Shown: positions 7,342 to 15,443 of the stretch, one piece after another | Layout of the letters: each line of letters opens with the position of its first letter | How positions within the stretch are numbered: position 1 is the first letter of the stretch | Source of the DNA: Elusimicrobiota bacterium | Lineage (GTDB): Bacteria; Elusimicrobiota; Elusimicrobia; Elusimicrobiales; Elusimicrobiaceae | Assembly: GCA_023398295.1 (NCBI GenBank) | Contig: JAEWSL010000032.1 | Location: 1-30,626, forward strand | Length of the DNA: 30,626 bases | Direction of reading: 5' to 3' | The notes under the pieces: generated by a model | Seen by the model: only the letters and a program-made list of their open reading frames with translations | Databases searched by the model: none | Told to the model about the DNA's origin: nothing | Position numbers and translations under genes: made by a program

Positions 7342-8340
7342 ATGAGCCTTACAAAAAATCAAAAAGCTCTGCTCCCTTCTTATAATATTATCCATACGCC
7401 AAAACATTTTACCGCTAAAAAAACCGGTAAAAATACAAGCGAAATAATTTCAAAACCGATAAAAGCGCCTTTTGCTTTTGACAGTTTGGTCCTTTCGGTC
7501 AGCGCGCGGCTTGGCAAAAAAGCCTCCCTTCTTCTTTGCGCGGCGATAAAGACAAAAGAAGGCTGGTCGCCTTTTTACAAAATTGCGCAAATTTCGCGCG
7601 CGGGCAAAAACACTTTTGCAAACGCAAATGACGCTTACGCCTCAACCGATATTGATATTTTGTTGCCTAAAAAACCGGCGGAAGTTTTCAGATATAAAAT
7701 AATAATTTTAGACGCGACGGCCTGCGCGAAAAGCGCGGCAAAAGTGGATTTAATTTGCGCCGCTTTAACGCGCTCAGGCGCAAAATACAATTCCGACCTT
7801 GCGCTTGAAACCCTTGGCTTAAAAGATTTTGAAATAAAAGTTCCCGCCTTAAGCCAGCACGCGGCCGCACAGAAAAGTTTGAGAAACCGCATATGCAGCC
7901 CCGCCGTTGTCTGTATGCTGCTTAATTATTACGGCAAAGCGGCCGCGCTTGAAGAAACGGCAAAAGAGGTTTTTGACAATTATAAAAAAATATACGGCGT
8001 TTGGCCGCTTAACAGCGTGCAGCTTGCGCAAAAAGGGCTTCTTGCCGTCGCGGCGCGTTGCTGCTCTCTTGCGCAGGCGGAGGGAGAATTGCTTAAAGCA
8101 AGACCTCTTGCCGTAAGCATTGCCTACAAAGCGGGGGAGTTAAAAAACGCCCCTCTTAAACAAACGCAAGGTCATTTTGTCCTTATAAGCGGCTTTGACG
8201 CAAAAGGAAACATAATTGCGCTGGATCCGGCCGCCAAAACCAAAGAAGGCGTAAGGCGCGTCTATGACAGAAAACAATTTGCCCGCGCATGGCTTAAAAA
8301 TAAAAAAGGGCTTTGCTACGCGGCGGAGGATATCAAATGA
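7342..8340 (+). CDS. C39-like (papain-fold) cysteine peptidase domain protein
   Basis: The 332-residue protein has an N-terminal beta-rich region (about 1-145) and a C-terminal C39-like domain. The catalytic cysteine is C185 in RNRICSPAVVCMLL, the histidine H278 in QGHFVLISGF, and the aspartate D295 in ALDPA, in the order and spacing of the C39_2 family. There is no signal peptide or membrane segment, so it should be cytoplasmic unless exported by another route. The stop overlaps the ATG of the downstream solute-binding lipoprotein (ATGA), so the two are translationally coupled and probably act together in peptide use or maturation. The substrate is unknown. The start is preceded by CGGAGA. 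Confidence 0.8.
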   Translation: MSLTKNQKALLPSYNIIHTPKHFTAKKTGKNTSEIISKPIKAPFAFDSLVLSVSARLGKKASLLLCAAIKTKEGWSPFYKIAQISRAGKNTFANANDAYASTDIDILLPKKPAEVFRYKIIILDATACAKSAAKVDLICAALTRSGAKYNSDLALETLGLKDFEIKVPALSQHAAAQKSLRNRICSPAVVCMLLNYYGKAAALEETAKEVFDNYKKIYGVWPLNSVQLAQKGLLAVAARCCSLAQAEGELLKARPLAVSIAYKAGELKNAPLKQTQGHFVLISGFDAKGNIIALDPAAKTKEGVRRVYDRKQFARAWLKNKKGLCYAAEDIK

Positions 8341-10097
8341 CTTTTTTTTACAAACGTTCTTTGCTCAAGATTTTTTTGCCGCTGCTGCCTTTTTTATTTT
8401 TAAGCGCGGCGGCCTGCAATAAGCCCGCTGCGCAAAACAAAACTTTGACCGCCGTCGTAAAAGGCGAGGTTGAAAGTTTGGACCCCGTCTTATCTTACGA
8501 TGGCGTAACGCACGGCCTTTTGCTTAACGTTTACGACACGCTTATAAGGTTTAAGGGCGCCTCTCTTACGGAGTTTGAGCCTTCTTTAGCCAAAAGGGTG
8601 CCTACGCGCGAAAACGGCCTTATTTCCGAAGACGGCAAAACCTATAAATTTGAAATACGTGACGACATTAAATTTACAGACGGCACGCCCCTTACCGCCG
8701 AAGACGTTCTTTATTCCCTGCGCAGGTTTTTGATAAGCGATACGGCGGGCGGTCCCTCCAGCCTTCTGCTTGCGCCGCTTCTTGACGTTAACAGCACGCG
8801 CGACGATAACGGCAATATCATAATTACCTATCAGGATATAGAGCGCGCCGTAAGCCGCGACGGTAATACTATCATAATTACCTTAAACAAACCTTTTGCG
8901 CCGCTTTTGGGAATACTTGTGCGCTGGTCCTACGTCTTAAGCAAGGACTTTGCCGTAAAGGGAGGAGAGTGGGACGGTTCTGAGCAAAACTGGCAAAAAT
9001 TTAATAACCGCCAAAAGGCCGACAGTTATTTATTTGACAAAGCCATGGGCAGCGGCCCTTTCAGCGTCAGGCGCTGGGATATTGCGGGCAAGAAGGTTTA
9101 TCTTTCGGCAAATAAAAACTATTTTCGCGGCGCGCCAAAGCTTGATAGCGTGCAGATGTTTAGCATAGCCGAGCAAAGCACCATGCGCCTTATGCTTGAG
9201 AGCGCAGACGCCGACATTGCCGAAATTTCAGGCAGCTTTGCCGAGCAAATAGCGGGCAACCCCTCCGTCGTAGTGGAAGACGCTTTGCCGCGCCTTAAGA
9301 CGGATCCCGTTATATTTTTTACCTTTGACATTAACCCTGAGGGCAACCCCGATATCGGCAGCGGACGTTTGGACGGACAAGGCATTGCCCCCGATTTTTT
9401 TAAGGACGTAAATATCCGCAAGGCTTTTGCCTACAGTTTTGATTATGACGCTTTTGTAAACCAGTCCATGAAAGGCAAGGCGCCGCGGGCCATAGGCCCC
9501 GTGCCGCCCGCGCTGCTTGATTACGGCGCAAACCCGCCTAAATATGATTTTGATTTGGATAAGGCGCGCCAATATTTTAAGCAGGCTTACGGCGGCGAGG
9601 TTTGGGACAAAGGATTTTCCTTCACGCTTACCTATAATACCGGCAGCGATTTGCGCCAAACCGCAGCCGAGATATTAAAACGCAATGTTGAAAGCCTCAA
9701 TCCAAAGTTTAAGATTGAGTTAAGGGGAGTGCCGTGGGCCTCTTTTCTGGAGAAGACGCAGGCCCGCAAAATGCCGATGTGGGTGCGCGGCTGGATAGCA
9801 GATTATCCCGACGCCCATAATTTTGTCTTCCCGTTTTTAGACAGCGAAGGCAGATACGCCCTTGCCCAGGGTTTTAAGGACGAGCGTCTTGATAAACTTA
9901 TAAAGCAGGCTTCCGCCGAAACCGACGCTAAAGCGCGGCAGGATTTATACCGTCAGATACACGCTTTAAGTTTTGAGGACGTTCCCCAGATTTATACCGT
10001 GCACTCCCCGGGCGTGTGGGTGTTTAGGAAGGAAGTTAAGGGGTTTGTGGATAATCCGGTGTTTATGGGGATTTATTTTTACCCGATGTATAAATAA
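8337..10097 (+). CDS. Family 5 extracellular oligopeptide-binding lipoprotein (OppA/DppA-like)
   Basis: The 586-residue length is normal for SBP_bac_5 proteins. It starts with a lipoprotein signal (hydrophobic run, then SAAAC with C27 as the likely lipidated cysteine), followed by the family pattern: LDPVLSYDG, then the motif around KFTDGTPLTAEDVLYSLRR, and a C-terminal WIADYPD segment. It would capture peptides in the periplasm for an ABC importer. I place the start at 8337 instead of the in-frame ATG at 8313, because GGCGGAGGA precedes it at good spacing and the signal peptide begins there. No permease or ATPase genes follow; an OppD-like ATPase is 19 kb away. Confidence 0.93.
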   Translation: MTFFYKRSLLKIFLPLLPFLFLSAAACNKPAAQNKTLTAVVKGEVESLDPVLSYDGVTHGLLLNVYDTLIRFKGASLTEFEPSLAKRVPTRENGLISEDGKTYKFEIRDDIKFTDGTPLTAEDVLYSLRRFLISDTAGGPSSLLLAPLLDVNSTRDDNGNIIITYQDIERAVSRDGNTIIITLNKPFAPLLGILVRWSYVLSKDFAVKGGEWDGSEQNWQKFNNRQKADSYLFDKAMGSGPFSVRRWDIAGKKVYLSANKNYFRGAPKLDSVQMFSIAEQSTMRLMLESADADIAEISGSFAEQIAGNPSVVVEDALPRLKTDPVIFFTFDINPEGNPDIGSGRLDGQGIAPDFFKDVNIRKAFAYSFDYDAFVNQSMKGKAPRAIGPVPPALLDYGANPPKYDFDLDKARQYFKQAYGGEVWDKGFSFTLTYNTGSDLRQTAAEILKRNVESLNPKFKIELRGVPWASFLEKTQARKMPMWVRGWIADYPDAHNFVFPFLDSEGRYALAQGFKDERLDKLIKQASAETDAKARQDLYRQIHALSFEDVPQIYTVHSPGVWVFRKEVKGFVDNPVFMGIYFYPMYK

Positions 10098-10140
10098 CCG
10101 TTTACTAACGGCAAACGGCATTTTGTGTTAACAGCAAATA

Positions 10141-10389
10141 TATCGGGCGCACAATTTTCCATATTTGGGTAAATTTTTGCCTTCGTATCGCTAGCGTATC
10201 GTTTGGGCATTCGCCTCAAACTTCGCGATACGCGGCGCTAGCAGCCCGCGTGGCAGAGGAATAAACAAGCTTCAAGTACCCACGCGGTCTTTACGTCAGA
10301 CAAAAATTTCCTCCAAATCTGAAAAACCGCGACGTCTTTTCACAAATGGGCGTTCCACGAACGGCTATGTCAACGGCAAGCTTTTTTGC
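10141..10389. repeat. Interspersed repeat cluster 2: branched palindrome plus 69-bp module
   Basis: Outer arms at 10163-10179 and 10301-10318 pair imperfectly (ATTTGG-AAATTTTTG with CAAAAATTT-CCAAAT). Inside are nested stems: GCGTATCG with CGATACGC enclosing a TTTGGGC/GCCTCAAA hairpin, and CCGCGTGG (10246-10253) with CCACGCGG (10280-10287). The predicted fold is a multi-branched cruciform. It is followed by the 69-base module (10321-10389) shared with cluster 1. The first 18 bases from 10143 are an inverted copy of 7166-7183. The stretch from 10098 to 10437 holds no gene. Confidence 0.85.
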
Positions 10390-10422
10390 AAGTAACGAAT
10401 ACTGGGTTTATTCCTGGGATTA

Positions 10423-10431
10423 TGATACAAT
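10423..10431 (+). promoter_or_regulatory. Extended -10 of the DUF488 gene, leaderless spacing
   Basis: TGATACAAT has its hexamer at 10426-10431, only six bases before the ATG at 10438. No Shine-Dalgarno lies between, so the transcript probably starts at the ATG. Confidence 0.5.
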
Positions 10432-10437
10432 TTTAAT

Positions 10438-11319
10438 ATGTTATATAGACGCAAGATTATAATACAGGTTCTAAATGCTTTTGATATGCGTTTAGACAAG
10501 ATAAACTTAATGAAGCTTCTTCTTATATTAGGCATAGAAGAGGGGGTTGAATGTTATGATTTTGTGCCATATAAAATGGGATGTTTTTCTTTTACTGCTT
10601 ATGCAGACTTACGTGCTATGCATAGAGAAAAATTAATACAAGAAACAGAAAACTTTATTACTCTTAATAAATTTGACGAAACACTTTATGAAATAAAAGA
10701 CAAAGACAAAGAAGCTATTGATAGATTGTCCTGTAGATTTAGAAATACCAGCAAAGAAAAGCTGATTTCCTACACATATAACAAATTCCCGTATTACGCA
10801 TCAAAAAGTACTTTAAAAAATTTTATATCCCCGCAGCTTAAAGAAAAAATACAAACAATTGCACCTTCCAACAAAGGGATAGTTCTTTATACTATAGGAT
10901 ATGAGGGGAAAAGTCTTGAAAAGTATTTCAATTGCCTAATACAAAATGGAATAAAAACTTTGATTGATGTTCGTAAAAACTCTATAAGTATGAAGTACGG
11001 GTTTTCTGGCAGTACTTTAAAAAATTGTGCGGAAAGTTTGGGTATTAAATATGAGCATATGCCGTCTTTGGGTATTGTTTCCTCAAAGAGAAAGGACATC
11101 AGCACTTTTGATGATTATCAAAAACTTTTTTCAGATTATGAAGCAACGACAATAAAGAATAATAGCAAATATCTGAAAGAGATATTAAATATTTTGGTGC
11201 AGGATAAGGCTATAGCCATAACTTGTTTTGAAGCTGATTCTAATTATTGTCATCGCTCAAGAGTAGCAAAACATATAACAAAACTTCCTGGTTGGCAATA
11301 CGAGGTTGCGCATCTATGA
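10438..11319 (+). CDS. Two-domain protein: N-terminal Panacea-like domain and C-terminal DUF488
   Basis: Residues 148-293 are a DUF488 domain: YTIGYEG (151-157), DVRKN (177-181), and the paired-cysteine motif CFEADSNYCHR (263-273). Residues 1-120 (RRKII, KLLLIL, YDFVPYKMGCFSF, LISYTYNKFPYY) resemble the Panacea/DUF4065 layout, a helical domain found in many antitoxins; this second match is my inference. The gene is markedly more AT-rich than its neighbours and uses AT-ending codons, suggesting acquisition by transfer. It directly follows repeat cluster 2, appears leaderless, and its stop overlaps the partner's ATG (ATGA). The biochemical function of DUF488 is not known to me. An enzyme acting on nucleic acid or a small molecule is possible. 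Confidence 0.75.
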   Translation: MLYRRKIIIQVLNAFDMRLDKINLMKLLLILGIEEGVECYDFVPYKMGCFSFTAYADLRAMHREKLIQETENFITLNKFDETLYEIKDKDKEAIDRLSCRFRNTSKEKLISYTYNKFPYYASKSTLKNFISPQLKEKIQTIAPSNKGIVLYTIGYEGKSLEKYFNCLIQNGIKTLIDVRKNSISMKYGFSGSTLKNCAESLGIKYEHMPSLGIVSSKRKDISTFDDYQKLFSDYEATTIKNNSKYLKEILNILVQDKAIAITCFEADSNYCHRSRVAKHITKLPGWQYEVAHL

Positions 11320-12110
11320 TTTTATCCGGGAAGCAAAAAATACTTATTCTTGTTAAAACTTATCCTACACCTTCAAAAAAATATGATGAACTTGTTTGTA
11401 CTGCTGGTATTACAGAAAACGGGCAATGGGTAAGAATATATCCTATTGAACTACGTAAGCTTCCTTATGATAAACAATACAGCAGATATGACTGGGTAGA
11501 GGTGCTTTTAGAACGTAGAACAGAGGATTTTAGAGCGGAAAGCTATCGTCCCAAGAGTGAGATTAATAAAATAGGGCATATAGATACGAAAAATGCTTGG
11601 CAGGAACGGAAAAAATTTGTCTTTCGAGCCCCTTTATATACAAATTTGGCAAAATTAATAACAGACTCCAAACCGAAGAAATTTACTTCTCTTGCATTAT
11701 TTAAACCTAAAAAAATAAAAAGATTCTATTGGGAAGGAATTGAACGGGAGTGGAATAAAGAGGAGTCAAAACAACTGGAACTCTTTGCTAATACTGAATT
11801 CAAAAGAGTTCGCAAACTTCCGTATAGATTTAAATATGTTTTTGAAGATGAAAGAGGCGTAGAGTCAAAGTTGATGATAGAAGATTGGGAACTGGGGAGT
11901 TTATTTTGGAAGTATGCCGATAATAAAGGGGAGCTTTTCGCCTGCCAAAAAGTTAAAGAGCAATTTTTTGATAACTTTATAAACAATAAAGATTTGTATT
12001 TCTTTTTAGGGACTACTAGATCGAGACATAACACTTCAAAAAACCCATTTCTAATCGCTGGGGTATTTTACCCACCACTAGAAAAAATGGTCGAAAATGG
12101 CTTGTTTTAA
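11316..12110 (+). CDS. Uncharacterised partner of the DUF488 protein
   Basis: This 264-residue soluble protein is of no family I can name. It opens with a beta-strand motif KILILVKTYPTPS, then YDELVCTAGITENGQWVRIYPI (residues 23-44), has a basic, aromatic-rich middle, and ends with LYFFLGTTRSRHN and FLIAGVFYPP. The start at 11316 is chosen over an in-frame start at 11247 because it forms an ATGA overlap with the DUF488 stop and because the conserved-looking strand begins there. Composition is AT-rich like its partner. Tight coupling implies that the two proteins act together. No signal peptide or membrane segment is seen. Confidence 0.6.
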   Translation: MILSGKQKILILVKTYPTPSKKYDELVCTAGITENGQWVRIYPIELRKLPYDKQYSRYDWVEVLLERRTEDFRAESYRPKSEINKIGHIDTKNAWQERKKFVFRAPLYTNLAKLITDSKPKKFTSLALFKPKKIKRFYWEGIEREWNKEESKQLELFANTEFKRVRKLPYRFKYVFEDERGVESKLMIEDWELGSLFWKYADNKGELFACQKVKEQFFDNFINNKDLYFFLGTTRSRHNTSKNPFLIAGVFYPPLEKMVENGLF

Positions 12111-12177
12111 TTATTCAGCAGCAGCAATAGATAATTTGCGATTGAAACATTTGATTATTCCCACCTAAAACTATAGT

Positions 12178-12220
12178 ACGCCCTAATAGGACGCTCTAAC
12201 ACGCTCCAATATGGTATAAT
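12178..12220 (+). promoter_or_regulatory. rpsO-pnp promoter with three upstream direct repeats
   Basis: TATAAT at 12215-12220 with an upstream TG makes an extended -10. The 14-base block CAATATGGTATAAT is identical to that in the rplU promoter. Upstream are three imperfect 10-base direct repeats: ACGCCCTAAT (12178), ACGCTCTAAC (12191) and ACGCTCCAAT (12201), the last two abutting and covering the -35 region. Confidence 0.65.
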
Positions 12221-12346
12221 GTTCTTGTATTAAATAATATATAGGAGAAGCCCCCTCCCGCTTGGTACCGGCATCACAGTTAACACTCCTCGCACGACAA
12301 ACGCGGCGCCCTTACTCGGCAGGCAGTTAAAGGCTTAAATAATAAT
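12221..12346 (+). promoter_or_regulatory. Long 5' leader of rpsO, candidate S15 autoregulatory RNA
   Basis: About 120 bases of GC-rich leader separate the promoter from the S15 start, far longer than other leaders here. The only weak ribosome binding site (AAAGG at 12329-12333) is 13 bases from the ATG. S15 is known to repress its own mRNA through structured leaders in several bacterial groups. I cannot assign this one to a known class. Confidence 0.45.
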
Positions 12347-12616
12347 ATGGCATTAACAAGCAAAGACAGAAAAGACATAATCTCAAAATTCCAGACTTCT
12401 GCGTCTGACACAGGCTCGCCTTCAGTTCAAGTTGCGCTCATTACCGAAAGAATTCAGTATATATCCCAACACTTAAAAGACAATCCTAAAGACTTTTCCG
12501 GCGAAAGAGGTTTAGTAAAACTCGTCGGACAGAGAAAGAGACTCTTGGCTTATCTTAAAAAACACGATTTCGCCAAGTATCAGCAACTGACCAAAGAACT
12601 TAACTTAAGGAAATAA
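12347..12616 (+). CDS. rpsO: 30S ribosomal protein S15
   Basis: The 89-residue length is exactly that of the family. The sequence contains the S15 signature DTGSPSVQVALITERI, the H-LK motif (HLKDNPKDF) and the C-terminal LVGQRKRLLAYLKKHD that binds the 16S rRNA three-way junction. S15 is a primary binder of the small-subunit platform. The gene is followed six bases later by pnp, the classic rpsO-pnp pair, and preceded by a long structured-looking leader. Confidence 0.98.
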   Translation: MALTSKDRKDIISKFQTSASDTGSPSVQVALITERIQYISQHLKDNPKDFSGERGLVKLVGQRKRLLAYLKKHDFAKYQQLTKELNLRK

Positions 12617-12622
12617 TAATCA

Positions 12623-14722
12623 ATGACAAACAATAATATAACAAGCCTCAGCGTTGACGTCGGAGGCAAAACTATCTCGTTTGAAACGGGGTTAATGGCG
12701 AAACAATCCGACGGCGCTGTTGTGGCAAGACTCGGCGACACTATGGTTCTTGCCGCCGCCGTAAGCGATAAAAACCAAAAACCCGGGTTACAGGATTTTG
12801 TTCCTTTAACCGTAAACTATAAAGAAAGAACTTACGCCGCGGGCAAAATCCCCGGCGGTTTTTTTAAGAGGGAGGCAAGGCCCAGCAAGAAAGAAACTTT
12901 ATCTTCCCGCTTAATTGACCGTTCCATGAGGCCGCTTTTCCCCCAGGGGTTTGCCTGCGAGGTCAATATTACCGCAATGGTAATTTCGGCCGACTGCGTA
13001 AATGACAGCGATGTTTTGAGCATAGCCGCCTCTTCCGCGGCAACAGTAATATCCTCCATACCTTTTACCACCCCCGTTGCGGGCGTAAGAGTAAACAGGG
13101 TAAACGGGCAATACATCGTAAACGCCACTATTGAAGAGCGCAAACAGGCCGATATGGACCTTGTAATTGCAGGCACCATGCAGGGCATTATGATGGTGGA
13201 GGGCGGCGCAAGCGAAGTGGACGAAGAATCTTTGGTAAAGGCAATTGAAATTGCCCACCCAGAAGTTAAAAAACTTTGTCAGGCGCAGCTTGATTTAAGG
13301 GCAAAATGCGGCAAAGAAAAATTTGAGTTCGCCGCCGAAACCCTGCCCCAAACCGTTTTGGATTTGGCAAACGCCAAATACCGCGGCGAGGTAAGCAAAA
13401 TCCTCCACGAGTTTTGCGACAAGCAAACCCGCGACGTTAACGTCGCCAAACTTAAAGAAGCCTTAAAGGCCGAGCTTACCGAGCAGTATCCCGAGCAGGC
13501 CGCCGCTTACGGCGATTTTACCATGGAAATGCTTGCTTACGAAGAATCCCGCAAGATGGTTCTTGACGAGGGTGTGCGCGTTGACGGAAGGAAGACTGAC
13601 CAGATACGCCCGCTCAGTTCCATAGTGGGCCTGCTGCCCAATGCGCACGGCTCCGCTTTGTTTACTAGAGGCCAGACGCAGGCGCTTGCCGTAGCCACTT
13701 TGGGCACCGGCGACGACGCGCAGATGATAGAAGGCCTTGACGAAACTTATGACGAAAAATTTATGCTGCACTATAACTTCCCTGGTTTTGCAACGGGTGA
13801 GTGCAAACCCGACAGAAGCCCCGGCAGACGCGAAATCGGCCACGGCGAACTTGCAAGACGCGCTTTGCTGCCTTTGCTGCCCAGCGAAGAGGATTTCCCT
13901 TATACCATAAGGGTTGTATCCGATATTATGGAGTCTAACGGTTCTTCTTCAATGGCAAGCGTTTGCGGAGGTTCTTTATCCCTCTTTGACGCCGGCGTCC
14001 CGATGAAAGCCGCCTGCAGCGGTATTGCAATGGGCCTTATAACGGAGGGCGATAAATACGCGGTCCTCTCCGACATCATGGGGCTTGAAGATCATTTGGG
14101 AGATATGGATTTCAAACTAACCGGATCGCGCAAGGGTATTACCGCTTTCCAGATGGACCTTAAACTTGCAAGCGGCATTTCGCTTGATATCTTAAGGAAA
14201 GCCATTGCCCAGGCGACGCGCGGCCGTATGTTCATTATGGATCATATGGAAAGCGTCATCAAAGAACCCAGACCTAATATCTCAAAGAATGCGCCGGTAA
14301 TTTATACGCTTATGATACCGCAGGATAAAATAGGCGCCCTGATAGGCCCGGGCGGTAAAAATATTAAGCGCATCTGCGAAACCACCCAGTGCAAAATTGA
14401 CGTTGATGAAAGCGGCAAAGTCTTAATCGCCGCCGCAAACGACGAGAAATTGCAGCAGGCTAAAGCCGAAGTGGAATTGCTGACCAAAGACGTTGAAGTC
14501 AATCAGATATACAAAGGCAAAGTCGTTTCCATACAGCCTTTCGGCGCGTTTGTGGAACTGCTGCCCGGCAAAGACGGGCTTTTGCATATATCCGAAATTG
14601 AAAAACACCGCATTAATAAGGTGGAAGACGTGCTTTCTTTGGGCGATGTCGTTGAGGTCAAAGTAGTTGAAATTGACAACAACGGCAAAGTGCGCCTCTC
14701 AAGAAAAGCATTGCTGAAATAA
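12623..14722 (+). CDS. pnp: Polyribonucleotide nucleotidyltransferase (PNPase)
   Basis: PNPase degrades RNA 3' to 5' by phosphorolysis. The 699-residue protein has the full architecture: first RNase PH domain (FFKREARPSKKE, SRLIDRSMRPLFP), helical linker, second RNase PH domain with the catalytic segment GDMDFKLTGSRKGITAFQMD, a KH domain with GPGG at about residue 574, and an S1 domain from about 628 to the end. The S1 domain is short at the C-terminus but complete. The gene shares a transcript with rpsO and ends at tandem terminators, the first overlapping its stop codon. Confidence 0.98.
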   Translation: MTNNNITSLSVDVGGKTISFETGLMAKQSDGAVVARLGDTMVLAAAVSDKNQKPGLQDFVPLTVNYKERTYAAGKIPGGFFKREARPSKKETLSSRLIDRSMRPLFPQGFACEVNITAMVISADCVNDSDVLSIAASSAATVISSIPFTTPVAGVRVNRVNGQYIVNATIEERKQADMDLVIAGTMQGIMMVEGGASEVDEESLVKAIEIAHPEVKKLCQAQLDLRAKCGKEKFEFAAETLPQTVLDLANAKYRGEVSKILHEFCDKQTRDVNVAKLKEALKAELTEQYPEQAAAYGDFTMEMLAYEESRKMVLDEGVRVDGRKTDQIRPLSSIVGLLPNAHGSALFTRGQTQALAVATLGTGDDAQMIEGLDETYDEKFMLHYNFPGFATGECKPDRSPGRREIGHGELARRALLPLLPSEEDFPYTIRVVSDIMESNGSSSMASVCGGSLSLFDAGVPMKAACSGIAMGLITEGDKYAVLSDIMGLEDHLGDMDFKLTGSRKGITAFQMDLKLASGISLDILRKAIAQATRGRMFIMDHMESVIKEPRPNISKNAPVIYTLMIPQDKIGALIGPGGKNIKRICETTQCKIDVDESGKVLIAAANDEKLQQAKAEVELLTKDVEVNQIYKGKVVSIQPFGAFVELLPGKDGLLHISEIEKHRINKVEDVLSLGDVVEVKVVEIDNNGKVRLSRKALLK

Positions 14723-14736
14723 AATTTCAGTTTTTT
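14714..14736 (+). terminator. First terminator of rpsO-pnp, overlapping the pnp stop
   Basis: CTGAAAT pairs with ATTTCAG over a 3-base loop and is followed by six Ts. The TAA stop lies within the stem-loop. The stem is AT-rich and so probably only partly efficient. Confidence 0.65.
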
Positions 14737-14745
14737 GACAGCGCA

Positions 14746-14782
14746 GCGCGCGGACATTAAAAGAATGTCCGCGCGCTTTTTT
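14746..14782 (+). terminator. Second, strong terminator of rpsO-pnp
   Basis: A perfect 13-bp GC-rich stem (GCGCGCGGACATT with its complement), a 5-base loop and six Ts follow. Confidence 0.92.
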
Positions 14783-14868
14783 GCGCGCAAGAAAATTTAC
14801 GCTGTGCAAATTTTAACGCTCTTGGCTCAGGGACGCGTTTCCCGACGGTTTGCAAAAACCCGCCGCGC

Positions 14869-14908
14869 AAAAAAGCGGCCCTCCTTCTTCACGGGGAAGA
14901 AGGAGGGC
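14869..14908 (-). terminator. Terminator of the two-gene orphan operon
   Basis: On the minus strand GCCCTCCTTCTTC pairs with GAAGAAGGAGGGC (13 bp, loop of 5), then CG and six Ts. It lies 35 bases past the stop of the 161-residue gene, which supports reading that operon on the minus strand. Confidence 0.88.
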
Positions 14909-14943
14909 GCCGTGCGCTGGTGCGGGCGGGACAATCCCGAGCC

Positions 14944-15429
14944 TTATGGCAGTTTTTTTGACGCTGTGCGTTTTATGGCGCAGCGCGGGCCTGGGATTGC
15001 CGGTCGGGGGCTGGAGATTACGATATTTAAGCCGTTTAAGGCTTGTGGCGTAGGGGCGTCGGAAGGTTTTTGGGAAGAGTTGATGGCGAGGTCGCACTTA
15101 TGCATTAAATTTATATCGGCAAATGCGCGCAGACTGTCAAATTCAATGCCGTTTTTCAAAAAAATATTTTGCGCGTGTTCCTTAATGTCGGCGCTTAGGT
15201 TGCAGTCTTTGCCCGCGCGCAGCCAAAAAGAGCGCATTTCTTTGTTTAATGTTCTTGCCCCTTCCTGCCACCAAAGGGGGGCTGTTGTTTTAAGGTCTTT
15301 GCGCGTTTTTTGTATCTTATTTATCTTCTTTGAGTATTCGTTTAACGCGCGTTCAAACATATGGAGCAAAAAAAGTTTTTCCAAAGGCATTATGCTTACA
15401 GCATACCAGCGGGCGATAAAATAGTCCAT
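14944..15429 (-). CDS. Hypothetical protein, second gene of an orphan pair
   Basis: I do not recognise this 161-residue protein. It is soluble and predicted mostly helical through residue 120 (repeated K/E/L-rich stretches, WWQEGARTLNKEM, WLRAGKDCN), with a proline-rich basic tail. There is no signal peptide. The ATG follows GAGAGGAAAA, a good ribosome binding site, 14 bases after the stop of the upstream gene, and a strong terminator follows, so it is very likely expressed. The N-terminal IARWYAVSIMPLEKL stretch is moderately hydrophobic. It is preferred over the overlapping plus-strand frame, which has no ribosome binding site. Confidence 0.65.
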   Translation of the reverse strand: MDYFIARWYAVSIMPLEKLFLLHMFERALNEYSKKINKIQKTRKDLKTTAPLWWQEGARTLNKEMRSFWLRAGKDCNLSADIKEHAQNIFLKNGIEFDSLRAFADINLMHKCDLAINSSQKPSDAPTPQALNGLNIVISSPRPAIPGPRCAIKRTASKKLP

Positions 15430-15443
15430 AGTTTTCCTCTCAT

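Noticed and set aside
6843..10389. Composite transposon or insertion sequence around tRNA-Pro to OppA
   Set aside because: The flanking clusters share modules, but their longest module is in direct and not inverted orientation, no transposase exists and no target-site duplication was seen. Kept only as a rearrangement hint.
10438..10486. Downstream ATG at 10486 as start of the DUF488 gene
   Set aside because: It has no ribosome binding site either and would remove the RRKII segment that belongs to the N-terminal domain. The ATG at 10438 fits the -10 box.
14735..15424. 229-residue plus-strand ORF
   Set aside because: It overlaps the minus-strand 161-residue gene, starts inside the pnp terminator and has no ribosome binding site. 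The minus-strand operon has good signals and its own terminator.
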